In this document: positions 47,958 to 55,283 of the stretch, piece by piece | Position numbering within the stretch: the first letter of the stretch is position 1 | How the letters are laid out: every line of letters starts with the position of its first letter | Assembly (NCBI GenBank): GCA_942493125.1 | Contig: OW818667.1 | Coordinates: forward strand, 1,612,001-1,676,000 | Direction: 5' to 3' | DNA: 64,000 nucleotides | From: Fusibacter_C sp942493125 | Lineage (GTDB): Bacteria > Bacillota > Clostridia > Peptostreptococcales > Acidaminobacteraceae | The notes under the pieces: model-generated | The model's input: the letters and a program-made list of their open reading frames with translations, nothing else | The model's database searches: none | Told to the model about the DNA's origin: nothing | Made by a program: the position numbers and the translations under genes

Positions 47958-48093
47958 TTATGCAATTTCCTTCACTGAGGAAATCGCATAATTCCAATTT
48001 GAAGTTATTTCTCACAAGATATTGACGTAAACAAGCCAATGTTGCCTTGTGAAACTATGATTTTGTGACTTATTAGGTAATTATGCAATTTCC
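47958..48093. repeat. Intergenic repeat, TTATGCAATTTCC family, copy C
   Basis: A lone arm TTATGCAATTTCC (47958-47970) followed by a full 118-base unit 47976-48093 that starts TGAGGAAATCGCATAATTCC and ends TAATTATGCAATTTCC. Inner arms TTTCTCACAAG and CTTGTGAAA also pair, so the whole unit folds as a long imperfect hairpin. It ends four bases before the pmbA stop. Confidence 0.8.
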
Positions 48094-48097
48094 TTCA

Positions 48098-49447
48098 TTA
48101 TTCACCTGATATCGTTAAGGCCTTGATTTTTACGGAAGCAGACCCTGTATAGTCTGACGACAATATCGAAAATCTGAAATCACTTGCAAACATTTCTATG
48201 TCTTTCAGCATTTCAAAGTAATTGCCAGCTACAGTTATTTGACTCACCGGTCTACCAATTTTTCCTGACTCAATCATATAGCCGTGGCATTGAAGCGAAA
48301 AGTCTCCAGAAATCGTATCAATACCAGCATGAAGACCTTGCAAACTCACCACATATACGCCATCTTCAATAGAAGCTACGACGTCATCAAATGACTGTTC
48401 GCCAGGTGTCAAAATCAAATTTGAAGGCGCTATGCCCAACGTCCCTTTATAGGAACCTTTGCTTGCGTTTCCAGTTGAGGCAAGGCCATCTTTATTAGCC
48501 GTTTTAAGATTGTGAAAATACGTTTTTAACAAACCTTTATCTATAATCGCCTTCGTCTGTGTTGCAACGCCTTCAGCATCAAAGCTTGAAGAAGCTAAAC
48601 CCTCTGGCAAATGCGGGTCATCCACTAGTGTTAAAGCCGGTGAAGCGATGATCTCTCCGATTTTCCCAGCCATGGCTGACAAGTTCTTTTGAACACGTTC
48701 TGCATTAAATATACCCACATAAGCACTAAACAATTGAGCAAATGTTTCATTTTTAATCACGACAGGGCATACTCTCGATTTTGTCGATTTTGCACCTAGC
48801 ATCGTAAGCGCTTCCGTAGCTGCATCTTTGATGATATTCTCCTTTGACAATTTGTAAAAGTCACTTGAAATATCATACCCCAATCCAGTCCTTGTATCAT
48901 TGGCATCTTCGACGACAGGCATCGCATAAACGAGACAATAGTTTGTCGTATCTTTGACATCCAGGCCTTTCGTATTTTTAATCCATCTGAAGCTTTCGAC
49001 TTCATCATAGCTGTTGTTTGACACGTTTTTAACTCTAGAATCGAACGCTTTTAGTTCGGCTTCAAGGCTAAGCATAAAGGCAATTTTTTCTTCCATTGGC
49101 ACTTTATCAAGCGTCGGGTTAAAATTATCTATGTTTGTATAAGTTCCTTTTCCGTCGTGAAGAAATACTTCGTCTTCCACTTCAAGGATTACGGCATTAT
49201 CATAAGCTTCATTCACGAGCATGTCTAAGGCTTGCTCATCCAGTCGCTCTGTATAGGCATAACCTAGTTTGCCATTTACCATGCCTCTATATGACAAACC
49301 GCCATCTTCTGAGAGGTTGTATTTGTCAATCTCACCATTGTACACGGATATCTCTGTGTTTTTATTGCGCATGTAGAATATTTCTTGTGCTTCAAAGCCT
49401 TTTACAGCACCTTTTTCAAAGAGTTTGTCTATCAATTGTGCGTTCAT
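48098..49447 (-). CDS. pmbA: TldD/PmbA family protein (TldE-like subunit)
   Basis: 449-residue partner of TldD. In E. coli TldD/TldE form a heterodimeric metalloprotease that matures microcin B17 and degrades CcdA; TldE lacks the metal-binding HExxxH, and none is seen here. ASSSFDAEGVATQTKAIIDKG and GDFSLQCHGYMIESG are family features. The frame is open to a TTG at 49450, but ATG 49447 overlaps the tldD stop (TGATG), implying translational coupling. The natural substrate in this organism is unknown, and no peptide biosynthesis genes are nearby. Confidence 0.9.
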   Translation of the reverse strand: MNAQLIDKLFEKGAVKGFEAQEIFYMRNKNTEISVYNGEIDKYNLSEDGGLSYRGMVNGKLGYAYTERLDEQALDMLVNEAYDNAVILEVEDEVFLHDGKGTYTNIDNFNPTLDKVPMEEKIAFMLSLEAELKAFDSRVKNVSNNSYDEVESFRWIKNTKGLDVKDTTNYCLVYAMPVVEDANDTRTGLGYDISSDFYKLSKENIIKDAATEALTMLGAKSTKSRVCPVVIKNETFAQLFSAYVGIFNAERVQKNLSAMAGKIGEIIASPALTLVDDPHLPEGLASSSFDAEGVATQTKAIIDKGLLKTYFHNLKTANKDGLASTGNASKGSYKGTLGIAPSNLILTPGEQSFDDVVASIEDGVYVVSLQGLHAGIDTISGDFSLQCHGYMIESGKIGRPVSQITVAGNYFEMLKDIEMFASDFRFSILSSDYTGSASVKIKALTISGE

Positions 49448-50835
49448 CAAGCTTCCTCCCTTCCGCCAACAGTGATTTCAGATACTTTTAAAGCGGGTTG
49501 ACCAAGGCCAGCAGGTATTGAACCACTCAGTGAGCCACACATACCCTCGCCTGAATCGAAGTTGTCACTGACCATTTCAATCTTGTTGAGGATTTCCAGC
49601 CCAGTGCCAATCAACGTCGCACCTTTGACGGGTGTTGTAATCTTACCATTTTCTATTAAGTACGCTTCCTGAGTTGCAAAGTTAAATTCACCTGTTGCAG
49701 GGTTCACAGAACCGCCACCCAAATATTTCGCATAAAGGCCATATTCAATTGAGCCTATCATATCATCAAATTTAGACGTGCCGCCTAATATATAGGTATT
49801 TGTCATCCTAGAAGTCGGTGCGTATTTATAAGATTGACGTCTCGATGAGCCTGTTATATCCATGTTCATGCGTCTTGCGTTGAGTTTGTCGATCATAAAG
49901 CCCTTAAGTATGCCTTTATCAATTAAGAGATTACGTCGTGTAGGCGTGCCTTCATCGTCATAATTAGCTGAACCCCATTCATTTGAGATCGTGCCATCAT
50001 CAACAGCAGTTACGACATCAGAGGCAATTTTTTGACCGAGTTTGTCAGCAAAAACACTATTGCCTTTCGCTACTGACGTTGCCTCAAGACCATGACCACA
50101 CGCTTCGTGGAAGATAACGCCACCGAATTTGTTGTCTAGTACTACTGGAAATTTGCCACTTGGTGACGCTTTTGCATCGAGCATCGTCGTTGCGATTCGA
50201 GCAGACTCCTTGCCAATCCAGGTTACATCTATTTCATCATAAAGTTCAAAACCCTTCCCTGAGCCTTTTCCAACACTACCATGCTGCATTTTCCCATCTC
50301 TTTGAGCAACAGAATTGATGATGTATCGCGTTCTCGTTCTTTCATCTTCAACGAATTTGCCTTCTGAATTGGCGATCAAAACATTTTGTGTATAATCAAG
50401 ATACGTAACGACCACTTGATTGATTGCATCCGAATAACTTTCTGCTGCGTGATTGCCACTTCGCATCAATTCAACTTTACTTGATTTTGATACAGTAAGC
50501 GGTTTGATTTTTACAGAATGGTTGTTTCTAGGCGCCTCCATGACAAAATCCACCATTGCATTTGACGGTACGCCCTTAAGCGCTGCTGCCGCCTTCTTAG
50601 CCACTTCGATTAAATGGCTTTGACCATCATCACAAGTATAAGTATATACGCTATTGAAACCTTGGAAAATCCTAATTCCAATACCGTAATCTCGTCCTGT
50701 AATCGACTTTTCAACTTTACCTTTTATCATTTCTATTGAGTTGTTGAAGCGATCTTCTACAAATATTTCGGCAAAATCGCCACCAGTAGATAAAGCCGCG
50801 GCCAATACCTCTCGAACCAATTGCTTATTAAGCAT
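49447..50835 (-). CDS. tldD: Metalloprotease TldD
   Basis: 462-residue catalytic subunit of the TldD/TldE protease. The zinc-binding helix is FHEACGHGLEATSV near residue 245, with the third ligand expected in the C-terminal third (MCGSLSGSIPAGLGQPALKV closes the protein). ATG 50835 follows TGGAGGTGCTTCA. It is the first gene of the pair, downstream of a non-coding region of about 170 bases plus repeats. Role: processing of small peptides or unfolded proteins. Confidence 0.92.
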   Translation of the reverse strand: MLNKQLVREVLAAALSTGGDFAEIFVEDRFNNSIEMIKGKVEKSITGRDYGIGIRIFQGFNSVYTYTCDDGQSHLIEVAKKAAAALKGVPSNAMVDFVMEAPRNNHSVKIKPLTVSKSSKVELMRSGNHAAESYSDAINQVVVTYLDYTQNVLIANSEGKFVEDERTRTRYIINSVAQRDGKMQHGSVGKGSGKGFELYDEIDVTWIGKESARIATTMLDAKASPSGKFPVVLDNKFGGVIFHEACGHGLEATSVAKGNSVFADKLGQKIASDVVTAVDDGTISNEWGSANYDDEGTPTRRNLLIDKGILKGFMIDKLNARRMNMDITGSSRRQSYKYAPTSRMTNTYILGGTSKFDDMIGSIEYGLYAKYLGGGSVNPATGEFNFATQEAYLIENGKITTPVKGATLIGTGLEILNKIEMVSDNFDSGEGMCGSLSGSIPAGLGQPALKVSEITVGGREEA

Positions 50836-51008
50836 TGAAGCACCTCCAAATTGTTGCCATTAATCAATATGATACGCATTAAACATAGCGTAAACTAAGG
50901 TAACATTGTAAATTTTTTATTAAAAATAGACATAAGTATGCAATAACATATAAAAAAAACAATATGCTACTTTTATTCTAACGAATAATGAGCAAAATGG
51001 AAAGCATA
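50836..51008. other. AT-rich non-coding stretch upstream of tldD
   Basis: About 170 bases that must hold the tldD promoter; no convincing -35/-10 pair and no gene were found. Confidence 0.4.
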
Positions 51009-51009
51009 A

Positions 51010-51070
51010 GAGACAAAATGCGAAGTATTTTGTCTCTCCCGACATGGGAAAACGCAGTTTTCTAGGAGGG
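51010..51070 (+). repeat. CCCGAC...AGGAGGG hairpin repeat, copy R4
   Basis: Left hairpin AGAGACAAAAT / ATTTTGTCTCT (51010-51037), then CCCGACATGGG at 51038, stem GAAAACGCAGTTTTC, then TAGGAGGGG. It borders the 9-bp tandem array. Confidence 0.7.
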
Positions 51071-51082
51071 GCTGTCTGGGGC

Positions 51083-51267
51083 TAATGCTGCTTTAATGCT
51101 TTAATGCTTTTAATGCTTTAATGCTTTTAATGCTTTAATGCTTTTAATGCTTTTAATGCTTTTAATGCTTTTAATGCTTTTAATGCTTTTAATGCTTTTA
51201 ATGCTTTTAATGCTTTTAATGCTTTTAATGCTTTTAATGCTTTTAATGCTTTTAATGTTTAATGCTT
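51083..51267. repeat. Tandem array of a 9-bp unit AATGCTTTT
   Basis: About 20 units of AATGCTTTT, interrupted near the left end by 8-base units (AATGCTTT) and degenerate at both edges. Because 9 is a multiple of 3, it creates a false open frame of repeated Met-Leu-Leu on the plus strand. A likely slippage hot spot. Confidence 0.95.
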
Positions 51268-51270
51268 CAA

Positions 51271-51329
51271 TACATCTCGCCCATGTAACTGAGTACCCCT
51301 CCTACCAACGTTCCGTTGCTCATGTCGGG
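51271..51329 (-). repeat. CCCGAC...AGGAGGG hairpin repeat, copy R5
   Basis: Minus strand: CCCGACATGAG, stem CAACGGAACGTTG, GTAGGAGGGG, then tail TACTCAGTTACAT and GCGAGATGTA. The tail matches that of copy R6 closely. Confidence 0.75.
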
Positions 51330-51432
51330 CAGGTTTGCGTGCAAACCTGTTGTTGCTCATGTCGGGCAGGTTTGCGTGCAAACCTGTTGTTGCTCATGTC
51401 GGGCAAGTTTGCATTGCAAACTTGTGCAAACC
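51315..51432 (-). repeat. Three tandem 37-bp units extending R5
   Basis: Units at 51315-51351, 51352-51388 and 51389 onward (last one diverged). Each has CCCGACATGAG plus a hairpin AGGTTTGC / GCAAACCT. The first two are essentially identical; the third changes to AAGTTTGC with the pairing kept. Confidence 0.85.
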
Positions 51433-51466
51433 TGTAAAAAAAAACCGTTTGATTTCAAACGGTTTA
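51433..51466 (-). terminator. Terminator of the tRNA-Asp/tRNA-Thr unit
   Basis: Stem AACCGTTTGA / TCAAACGGTT with a two-base loop, then nine T on the minus strand. Confidence 0.88.
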
Positions 51467-51498
51467 CTTTCATATGTATGATTCGGTTATTTAAAAAA

Positions 51499-51574
<76 letters not shown>

Positions 51575-51604
51575 AGATGTTTAAATATTACATTTAGCTC
51601 ATTT

Positions 51605-51683
51605 ACATCTCGCAAATGTTACAGAATACCCTCCTAGAAAACTTCGTTTTCCTATGTCGGGCAATTTTCGCTTGCGAAAATTG
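51605..51683 (-). repeat. CCCGAC...AGGAGGG hairpin repeat, copy R6, between the tRNA genes
   Basis: Minus strand: perfect hairpin CAATTTTCGCAAGCGAAAATTG (51662-51683), CCCGACATAGG, stem AAAACGAAGTTTT, CTAGGAGGG, tail TATTCTGTAACAT and GCGAGATGT. It fills the spacer between tRNA-Asp and tRNA-Thr, so it is presumably transcribed. Confidence 0.8.
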
Positions 51684-51687
51684 TAAA

Positions 51688-51764
51688 TGGCGATCCAGAA
51701 CGGACTCGAACCGTCGACCTCTAGCGTGACAGGCTAGCGTTCTAACCAACTGAACTACTGGACC
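51688..51764 (-). tRNA. tRNA-Asp (anticodon GTC)
   Basis: 77 bases with CCA encoded. Acceptor GGTCCAG pairs with CTGGATC, D-arm GTTCAGTTGGTTAGAAC, anticodon loop CTGTCAC, T-arm GACGGTTCGAGTCCG. First gene after the tRNA promoter. Confidence 0.97.
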
Positions 51765-51787
51765 GCGTATATGTTGCAACAAAAATA

Positions 51788-51816
51788 ATATTACAGGAAT
51801 ATCGTTATGTTGTCAA
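51788..51816 (-). promoter_or_regulatory. Promoter of the tRNA-Asp/tRNA-Thr unit
   Basis: Minus strand -35 TTGACA (51811-51816), 17 bases, -10 TAATAT (51788-51793), about 24 bases before tRNA-Asp. Confidence 0.65.
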
Positions 51817-51840
51817 CTGATTTTATGAATCAAATGATGT

Positions 51841-52767
51841 TTATTTATGTTCCTCTTGCCATTTGTACACAATATAGCCTTCAAGATTATCATAATCACT
51901 TACTGAGAAAGACGAAATTCCCAACGATTCCATAATAACCTGCATAATTAAGCCACCTGCATAGATGATATCAGCACGTTTTTCTTCAAGTCCTGGAAAA
52001 TGCTTCCGTTCTTCTACAGTGGCTGATTCCAAGCGTGAATTGAGTGCTCTCAAGTCATCTAAAGACACTTTTAATCGGTGTACCTTGTCGCGAGAATACG
52101 TAGTTACTTCATGTTGCATTGTGGCATAAGTTGTAGCAGTACCACCGATACCAATTACGACATCAATAGGTCGCGCTTTAAGTTCGTGGATTATGGCGTC
52201 AACTTGTTCCGTCACATATGCCAAAACAGCTTTAGATTCTGAAACCTGTACTGGATCAGAATGAATATAAGCACCTGTCATACGTACTGCACCGATGTTT
52301 AAACTCTTCGCATAATGAATACCTGTTGCATCGCCGACTATGAATTCCGTAGAACCACCGCCGATGTCAATAACAAGAGCCCTTTGATTTGGGTCCTCAC
52401 TACCAGCTAACACACCCATAAAACCTACCCTGGCTTCAATATCACCTGATATCACATCAATGGTATGACCTGTTTTTTCATAAACTTGGTTTAAGAATTC
52501 ATGCGCATTGGACGAATCTCTAACGGCACTCGTCGCCATAAGATATACGTTTTCTGCCCCATCGTCTTTTGCAGCTTGACAATATGCTGCAATTACAGAG
52601 GTTGAATCCGCCATGCGGTCAGGTGCCAAAAGCTTAGTCTCATTGACGCCTTTGCCAAGTCTTGTCATTTGTAGCGATTTTGAGACTTCTGAAAATGCCT
52701 TGCCATCATAATTCGCCACTAATAATCTAATTGAATTGGTTCCAATATCGATACACGCTACTCTCAT
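51841..52767 (-). CDS. ppx: Exopolyphosphatase / pppGpp phosphohydrolase family protein
   Basis: 308-residue Ppx/GppA phosphatase of the ASKHA fold. RVACIDIGTNSIRLLVANY is the phosphate 1 motif, VIDIGGGSTEFIVG the phosphate 2 motif, and GIGGTATTYATMQHEV follows. It is the short form lacking the extra C-terminal HD-like domain. ATG 52767 after AAGGGAATTAAT is the start; it lies one base from the divIC stop. Which substrate, polyphosphate or pppGpp, cannot be decided from sequence. Confidence 0.9.
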   Translation of the reverse strand: MRVACIDIGTNSIRLLVANYDGKAFSEVSKSLQMTRLGKGVNETKLLAPDRMADSTSVIAAYCQAAKDDGAENVYLMATSAVRDSSNAHEFLNQVYEKTGHTIDVISGDIEARVGFMGVLAGSEDPNQRALVIDIGGGSTEFIVGDATGIHYAKSLNIGAVRMTGAYIHSDPVQVSESKAVLAYVTEQVDAIIHELKARPIDVVIGIGGTATTYATMQHEVTTYSRDKVHRLKVSLDDLRALNSRLESATVEERKHFPGLEEKRADIIYAGGLIMQVIMESLGISSFSVSDYDNLEGYIVYKWQEEHK

Positions 52768-52768
52768 A

Positions 52769-53083
52769 TTAATTCCCTTCTGATGCTTCACCTTTGATCA
52801 GGTAGATAATTTCGTTGGGTTTAACCATTTTAAGTTTTTCACGGGCGATTTTCTCGACAGCTTCAGGTGTCTGCGAATAGGCATATTCGTCAGCCAGCCG
52901 ATTAATATCACGCTCCAGCGATTCGATCTCAGATCTTAATTCAGCTTGTGTTTCTTTATATTCTTTAAGCTTTAGATCTGTTTGATACATATTATACGCA
53001 TAATATCCTAAAATAATCAGGATAATGAGAATCGTAACTCTATTGCGCTTAAAAAACTTCCGTTTCATCTTTTTCATATGCAT
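52769..53083 (-). CDS. divIC: Septum formation initiator DivIC/FtsB family
   Basis: 104-residue bitopic membrane protein of the cell-division complex, where it pairs with FtsL. Basic N-terminus KKMKRKFFKRN, one transmembrane helix (VTILIILIILGYYAYNMY), then a coiled coil (LKLKEYKETQAELRSEIESL) and the conserved end EKIAREKLKMVKPNEIIYLI. Several start codons are possible (TTG 53089, ATG 53083, ATG 53077). The position after rqcP follows the Bacillus order, but with yabP and yabQ missing in between. Confidence 0.9.
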   Translation of the reverse strand: MHMKKMKRKFFKRNRVTILIILIILGYYAYNMYQTDLKLKEYKETQAELRSEIESLERDINRLADEYAYSQTPEAVEKIAREKLKMVKPNEIIYLIKGEASEGN

Positions 53084-53095
53084 TACCAACCTTAG

Positions 53096-53347
53096 CTATT
53101 CCGTTTCCGAGACGACCTCATAAAGCAATTTGGAATCCTCTTTAGTGACGTGTTCATCTAATGCAGTGATGCGAATCACAGTCGCCTTATTGCCAAAACG
53201 TATCTGAACGACATCGCCTACAGCAACTTCTGTACCAGGTTTAGCTACTTTATCGTCTACTAGAATGCGACCTTGATCACATGCTTCTTTTGCGATTGTT
53301 CTTCTCTTAATCAATCTTGCATTTTTTAAATATTTATCAATTCTCAT
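53096..53347 (-). CDS. rqcP: S4-domain RNA-binding protein RqcP
   Basis: 83-residue S4-domain protein (YabO/Hsp15-like). MRIDKYLKNARLIKRRTIAKEACDQGRILVDDKVAKPG is the S4 fold. In Bacillus it works with RqcH in adding alanine tails to peptides on stalled 60S-type large subunits (ribosome quality control). Starts 12 bases or so before divIC and after the hup terminator. Function is assigned by similarity and gene order. Confidence 0.9.
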   Translation of the reverse strand: MRIDKYLKNARLIKRRTIAKEACDQGRILVDDKVAKPGTEVAVGDVVQIRFGNKATVIRITALDEHVTKEDSKLLYEVVSETE

Positions 53348-53390
53348 CTGTCACCTCTGAAATACACTTATGCGATTTGCATCGTTAAAT

Positions 53391-53420
53391 CAAGAAAAAG
53401 CAGCATAGCTGCTTTTTCTC
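53391..53420 (-). terminator. Terminator of hup
   Basis: Perfect stem AGAAAAAGCAGC / GCTGCTTTTTCT with a three-base loop; T-run on the minus strand is part of the arm. Confidence 0.8.
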
Positions 53421-53429
53421 ATATTTTAA

Positions 53430-53708
53430 TTATTCGTTTACAGTTTCTTTTAAAGCCTTGCCTGCTTTGAAAACAGGTGCTTTAGATGCAGGGATATTAA
53501 TTGTTTCTTTAGGATTTCTTGGGTTTCTTCCAGTTCTTTCTTTTCTTTCTCTAACATCGAAAGTACCAAATCCAACTAATTGAACTTTACCGCTTTTAGC
53601 AAGTTCTTCTTCAACGCTTTTCATGAAAGCATTCAATGCCAATTCAGCATCTTTTTTAGTTAAACCAGATTTTTCAGCCATACTAGCTACTAATTCAGCT
53701 TTATTCAC
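53430..53708 (-). CDS. hup: DNA-binding protein HU
   Basis: 92-residue histone-like protein that bends and compacts DNA. NKAELVASMAEKSGLTKKDAELALNAF and VGFGTFDVRERKERTGRNPRNPKE are family signatures. It uses a GTG start at 53708 after GAGGAGGTTATATT. It has its own promoter and terminator, suggesting strong independent expression, and lies between mazG and rqcP as in many Clostridia. Confidence 0.96.
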   Translation of the reverse strand: MNKAELVASMAEKSGLTKKDAELALNAFMKSVEEELAKSGKVQLVGFGTFDVRERKERTGRNPRNPKETINIPASKAPVFKAGKALKETVNE

Positions 53709-53750
53709 AATATAACCTCCTCAAATTATTAAGTAGTTTTAACTATTATT

Positions 53751-53779
53751 AGTATACGTTGAAATTTCAACTTTTACAA
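53751..53779 (-). promoter_or_regulatory. Promoter of hup with palindromic spacer
   Basis: Minus strand -35 TTGTAA (53774-53779), 17 bases, -10 TATACT (53751-53756). The spacer holds a perfect 14-base palindrome GTTGAAATTTCAAC (53758-53771), a possible regulator site. Confidence 0.6.
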
Positions 53780-53797
53780 GACATTTTGTTATTTTTT

Positions 53798-55255
53798 TTA
53801 TAATTCAGGACGTTTTTTTGAAGCTTGCCAAAGTGCCTCCATGCGTTCTAGTAGCACAGCACTAGGCTTTAACCCATCTTTTTCCAACTTTTGTTCTATA
53901 TATGTGAATCGCTCAATAAACTTTTCTGTCGCTTCCGCAAGGGTTTGTTCAGCGTCCAAACCGAGTAGCCGTGCTATGTTCGACAGTATTAATAGTAGAT
54001 CGCCGAGTTCTTCTCGAACAGCGGCTTGATCGCCTGCAAGCATTGCATTTCTAAGCTCTTCGACTTCTTCGATAACTTTCTCAAATGCGTGGTCTGCACT
54101 TTCCCAATCGAACCCGACATCAGCTGCCTTCTTCTGAACTTTTTGAGCACGAATCAAACTTGGCAAACTATAAGTCACAGAATTCATACTCTCAGAAATA
54201 CTCTTGTTCGATTTTTCTTCATCTTTAATCGCTTGCCAATTGACGAGGACTTCGTCAGAATTTGATACGGTTACATCACCGAAGACATGCGGATGTCTTC
54301 GGATCATTTTCTCACAAATATTTTTTATGATATCTCCAAACTCAAAATAGCCATCTTCTTCACCAATCGTGGCATGGAATACGACTTGTAATAGCACATC
54401 GCCCAATTCATCGATCAAACTCTCATCGTCCATTTTAACAATCGCATCTTTGACTTCATAAGCTTCCTCAATCAAATATGGCGCTAAACTCTCATGTGTT
54501 TGTTCTCGGTCCCATGGGCACCCGTCTTCGGATCTCAACGTACGCATAATGGTTTCAAGTTCGTACAGTTCATGCTTTATAGGCATGCCTGCAGGCACAA
54601 AAACGCTCGTAAGATGGTTAAAGTGTTCGGCGTGATGATCTAGTTCATATAGTGGCACGTTTACAATGACTTCTTCATCAGGAATCCCTGCCCCTTTGAC
54701 GATCGTGGCAATATGATCATCTCCCCATATTTCCATGAGTGTCAATTTAAGCATTGAGGCCGTCATTTGATCGTAGACTTGAATAAAAAGGTGATCTTTT
54801 CTTGCATTGATTCGTTCATTTTCAATATTAAGCGCATCTAGAATAACAAATCCAGCAACTGGATCATATCTCAAAGCGGTTACAATAGCATCTATAAAAC
54901 TCGTTCCATGAATGATCTTTACGGGTCCTTTTAACCCTTCAAGTATAAGCGCGACAGATTTTTCTGCGACAAATGGGTTGCCAGGAACGGCATAAATGAC
55001 CGACTCCGTCTCAGATAGAGCTAGCACTTTGTCTGCTACGGCCTGATAGACTTCATCAAATGTCTCAAACGCATCGTAATAAGAATCAAAAGAGGTGTAG
55101 GTCATGCCATTTTGAACAAGGTGTTCAACAACTGGATGACGGTCCGTTCTCAAGTATACATTTCCCGATTGTGTCAAGGTTTTAAATGCTTCCATGGTGA
55201 GGTAAGCATCTCCACCTGGTCCCATACCGACAATGGTTATCATTTTGTTGCTCAT
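53798..55255 (-). CDS. mazG: Tetrapyrrole methylase-like / MazG nucleotide pyrophosphohydrolase fusion (YabN family)
   Basis: 485-residue two-domain protein. The N-terminal half (ITIVGMGPGGDAYLTMEA to near 210) resembles SAM-dependent tetrapyrrole methylases; the C-terminal half carries two MazG helical modules (LRSEDGCPWDREQTHESL, EEAYEVKDAI, and ELGDLLLILSNIARLLG) that hydrolyse NTPs. The role is nucleotide-pool sanitation; the methylase half has no established substrate. Starts possible at 55303, 55264 and 55255; the last fits GAGAGG upstream and avoids overlap with the flippase stop at 55284. Confidence 0.92.
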   Translation of the reverse strand: MSNKMITIVGMGPGGDAYLTMEAFKTLTQSGNVYLRTDRHPVVEHLVQNGMTYTSFDSYYDAFETFDEVYQAVADKVLALSETESVIYAVPGNPFVAEKSVALILEGLKGPVKIIHGTSFIDAIVTALRYDPVAGFVILDALNIENERINARKDHLFIQVYDQMTASMLKLTLMEIWGDDHIATIVKGAGIPDEEVIVNVPLYELDHHAEHFNHLTSVFVPAGMPIKHELYELETIMRTLRSEDGCPWDREQTHESLAPYLIEEAYEVKDAIVKMDDESLIDELGDVLLQVVFHATIGEEDGYFEFGDIIKNICEKMIRRHPHVFGDVTVSNSDEVLVNWQAIKDEEKSNKSISESMNSVTYSLPSLIRAQKVQKKAADVGFDWESADHAFEKVIEEVEELRNAMLAGDQAAVREELGDLLLILSNIARLLGLDAEQTLAEATEKFIERFTYIEQKLEKDGLKPSAVLLERMEALWQASKKRPEL

Positions 55256-55283
55256 GGCGTTCATTTCCTCTCTAAATATGCGT

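Noticed and set aside
51315..51432. Possible short CRISPR array
   Set aside because: The 37-bp units are directly joined without unique spacers, and no cas genes are near; it is a hairpin tandem repeat.
51138..51437. Open frame of repeated Met-Leu-Leu on the plus strand
   Set aside because: It is the translation of the 9-bp tandem array (9 is a multiple of 3); no ribosome binding site and no real protein character.
54107..54118. CCCGACAT-like match within mazG
   Set aside because: It lacks the flanking stem and the AGGAGGG block and lies in coding sequence.
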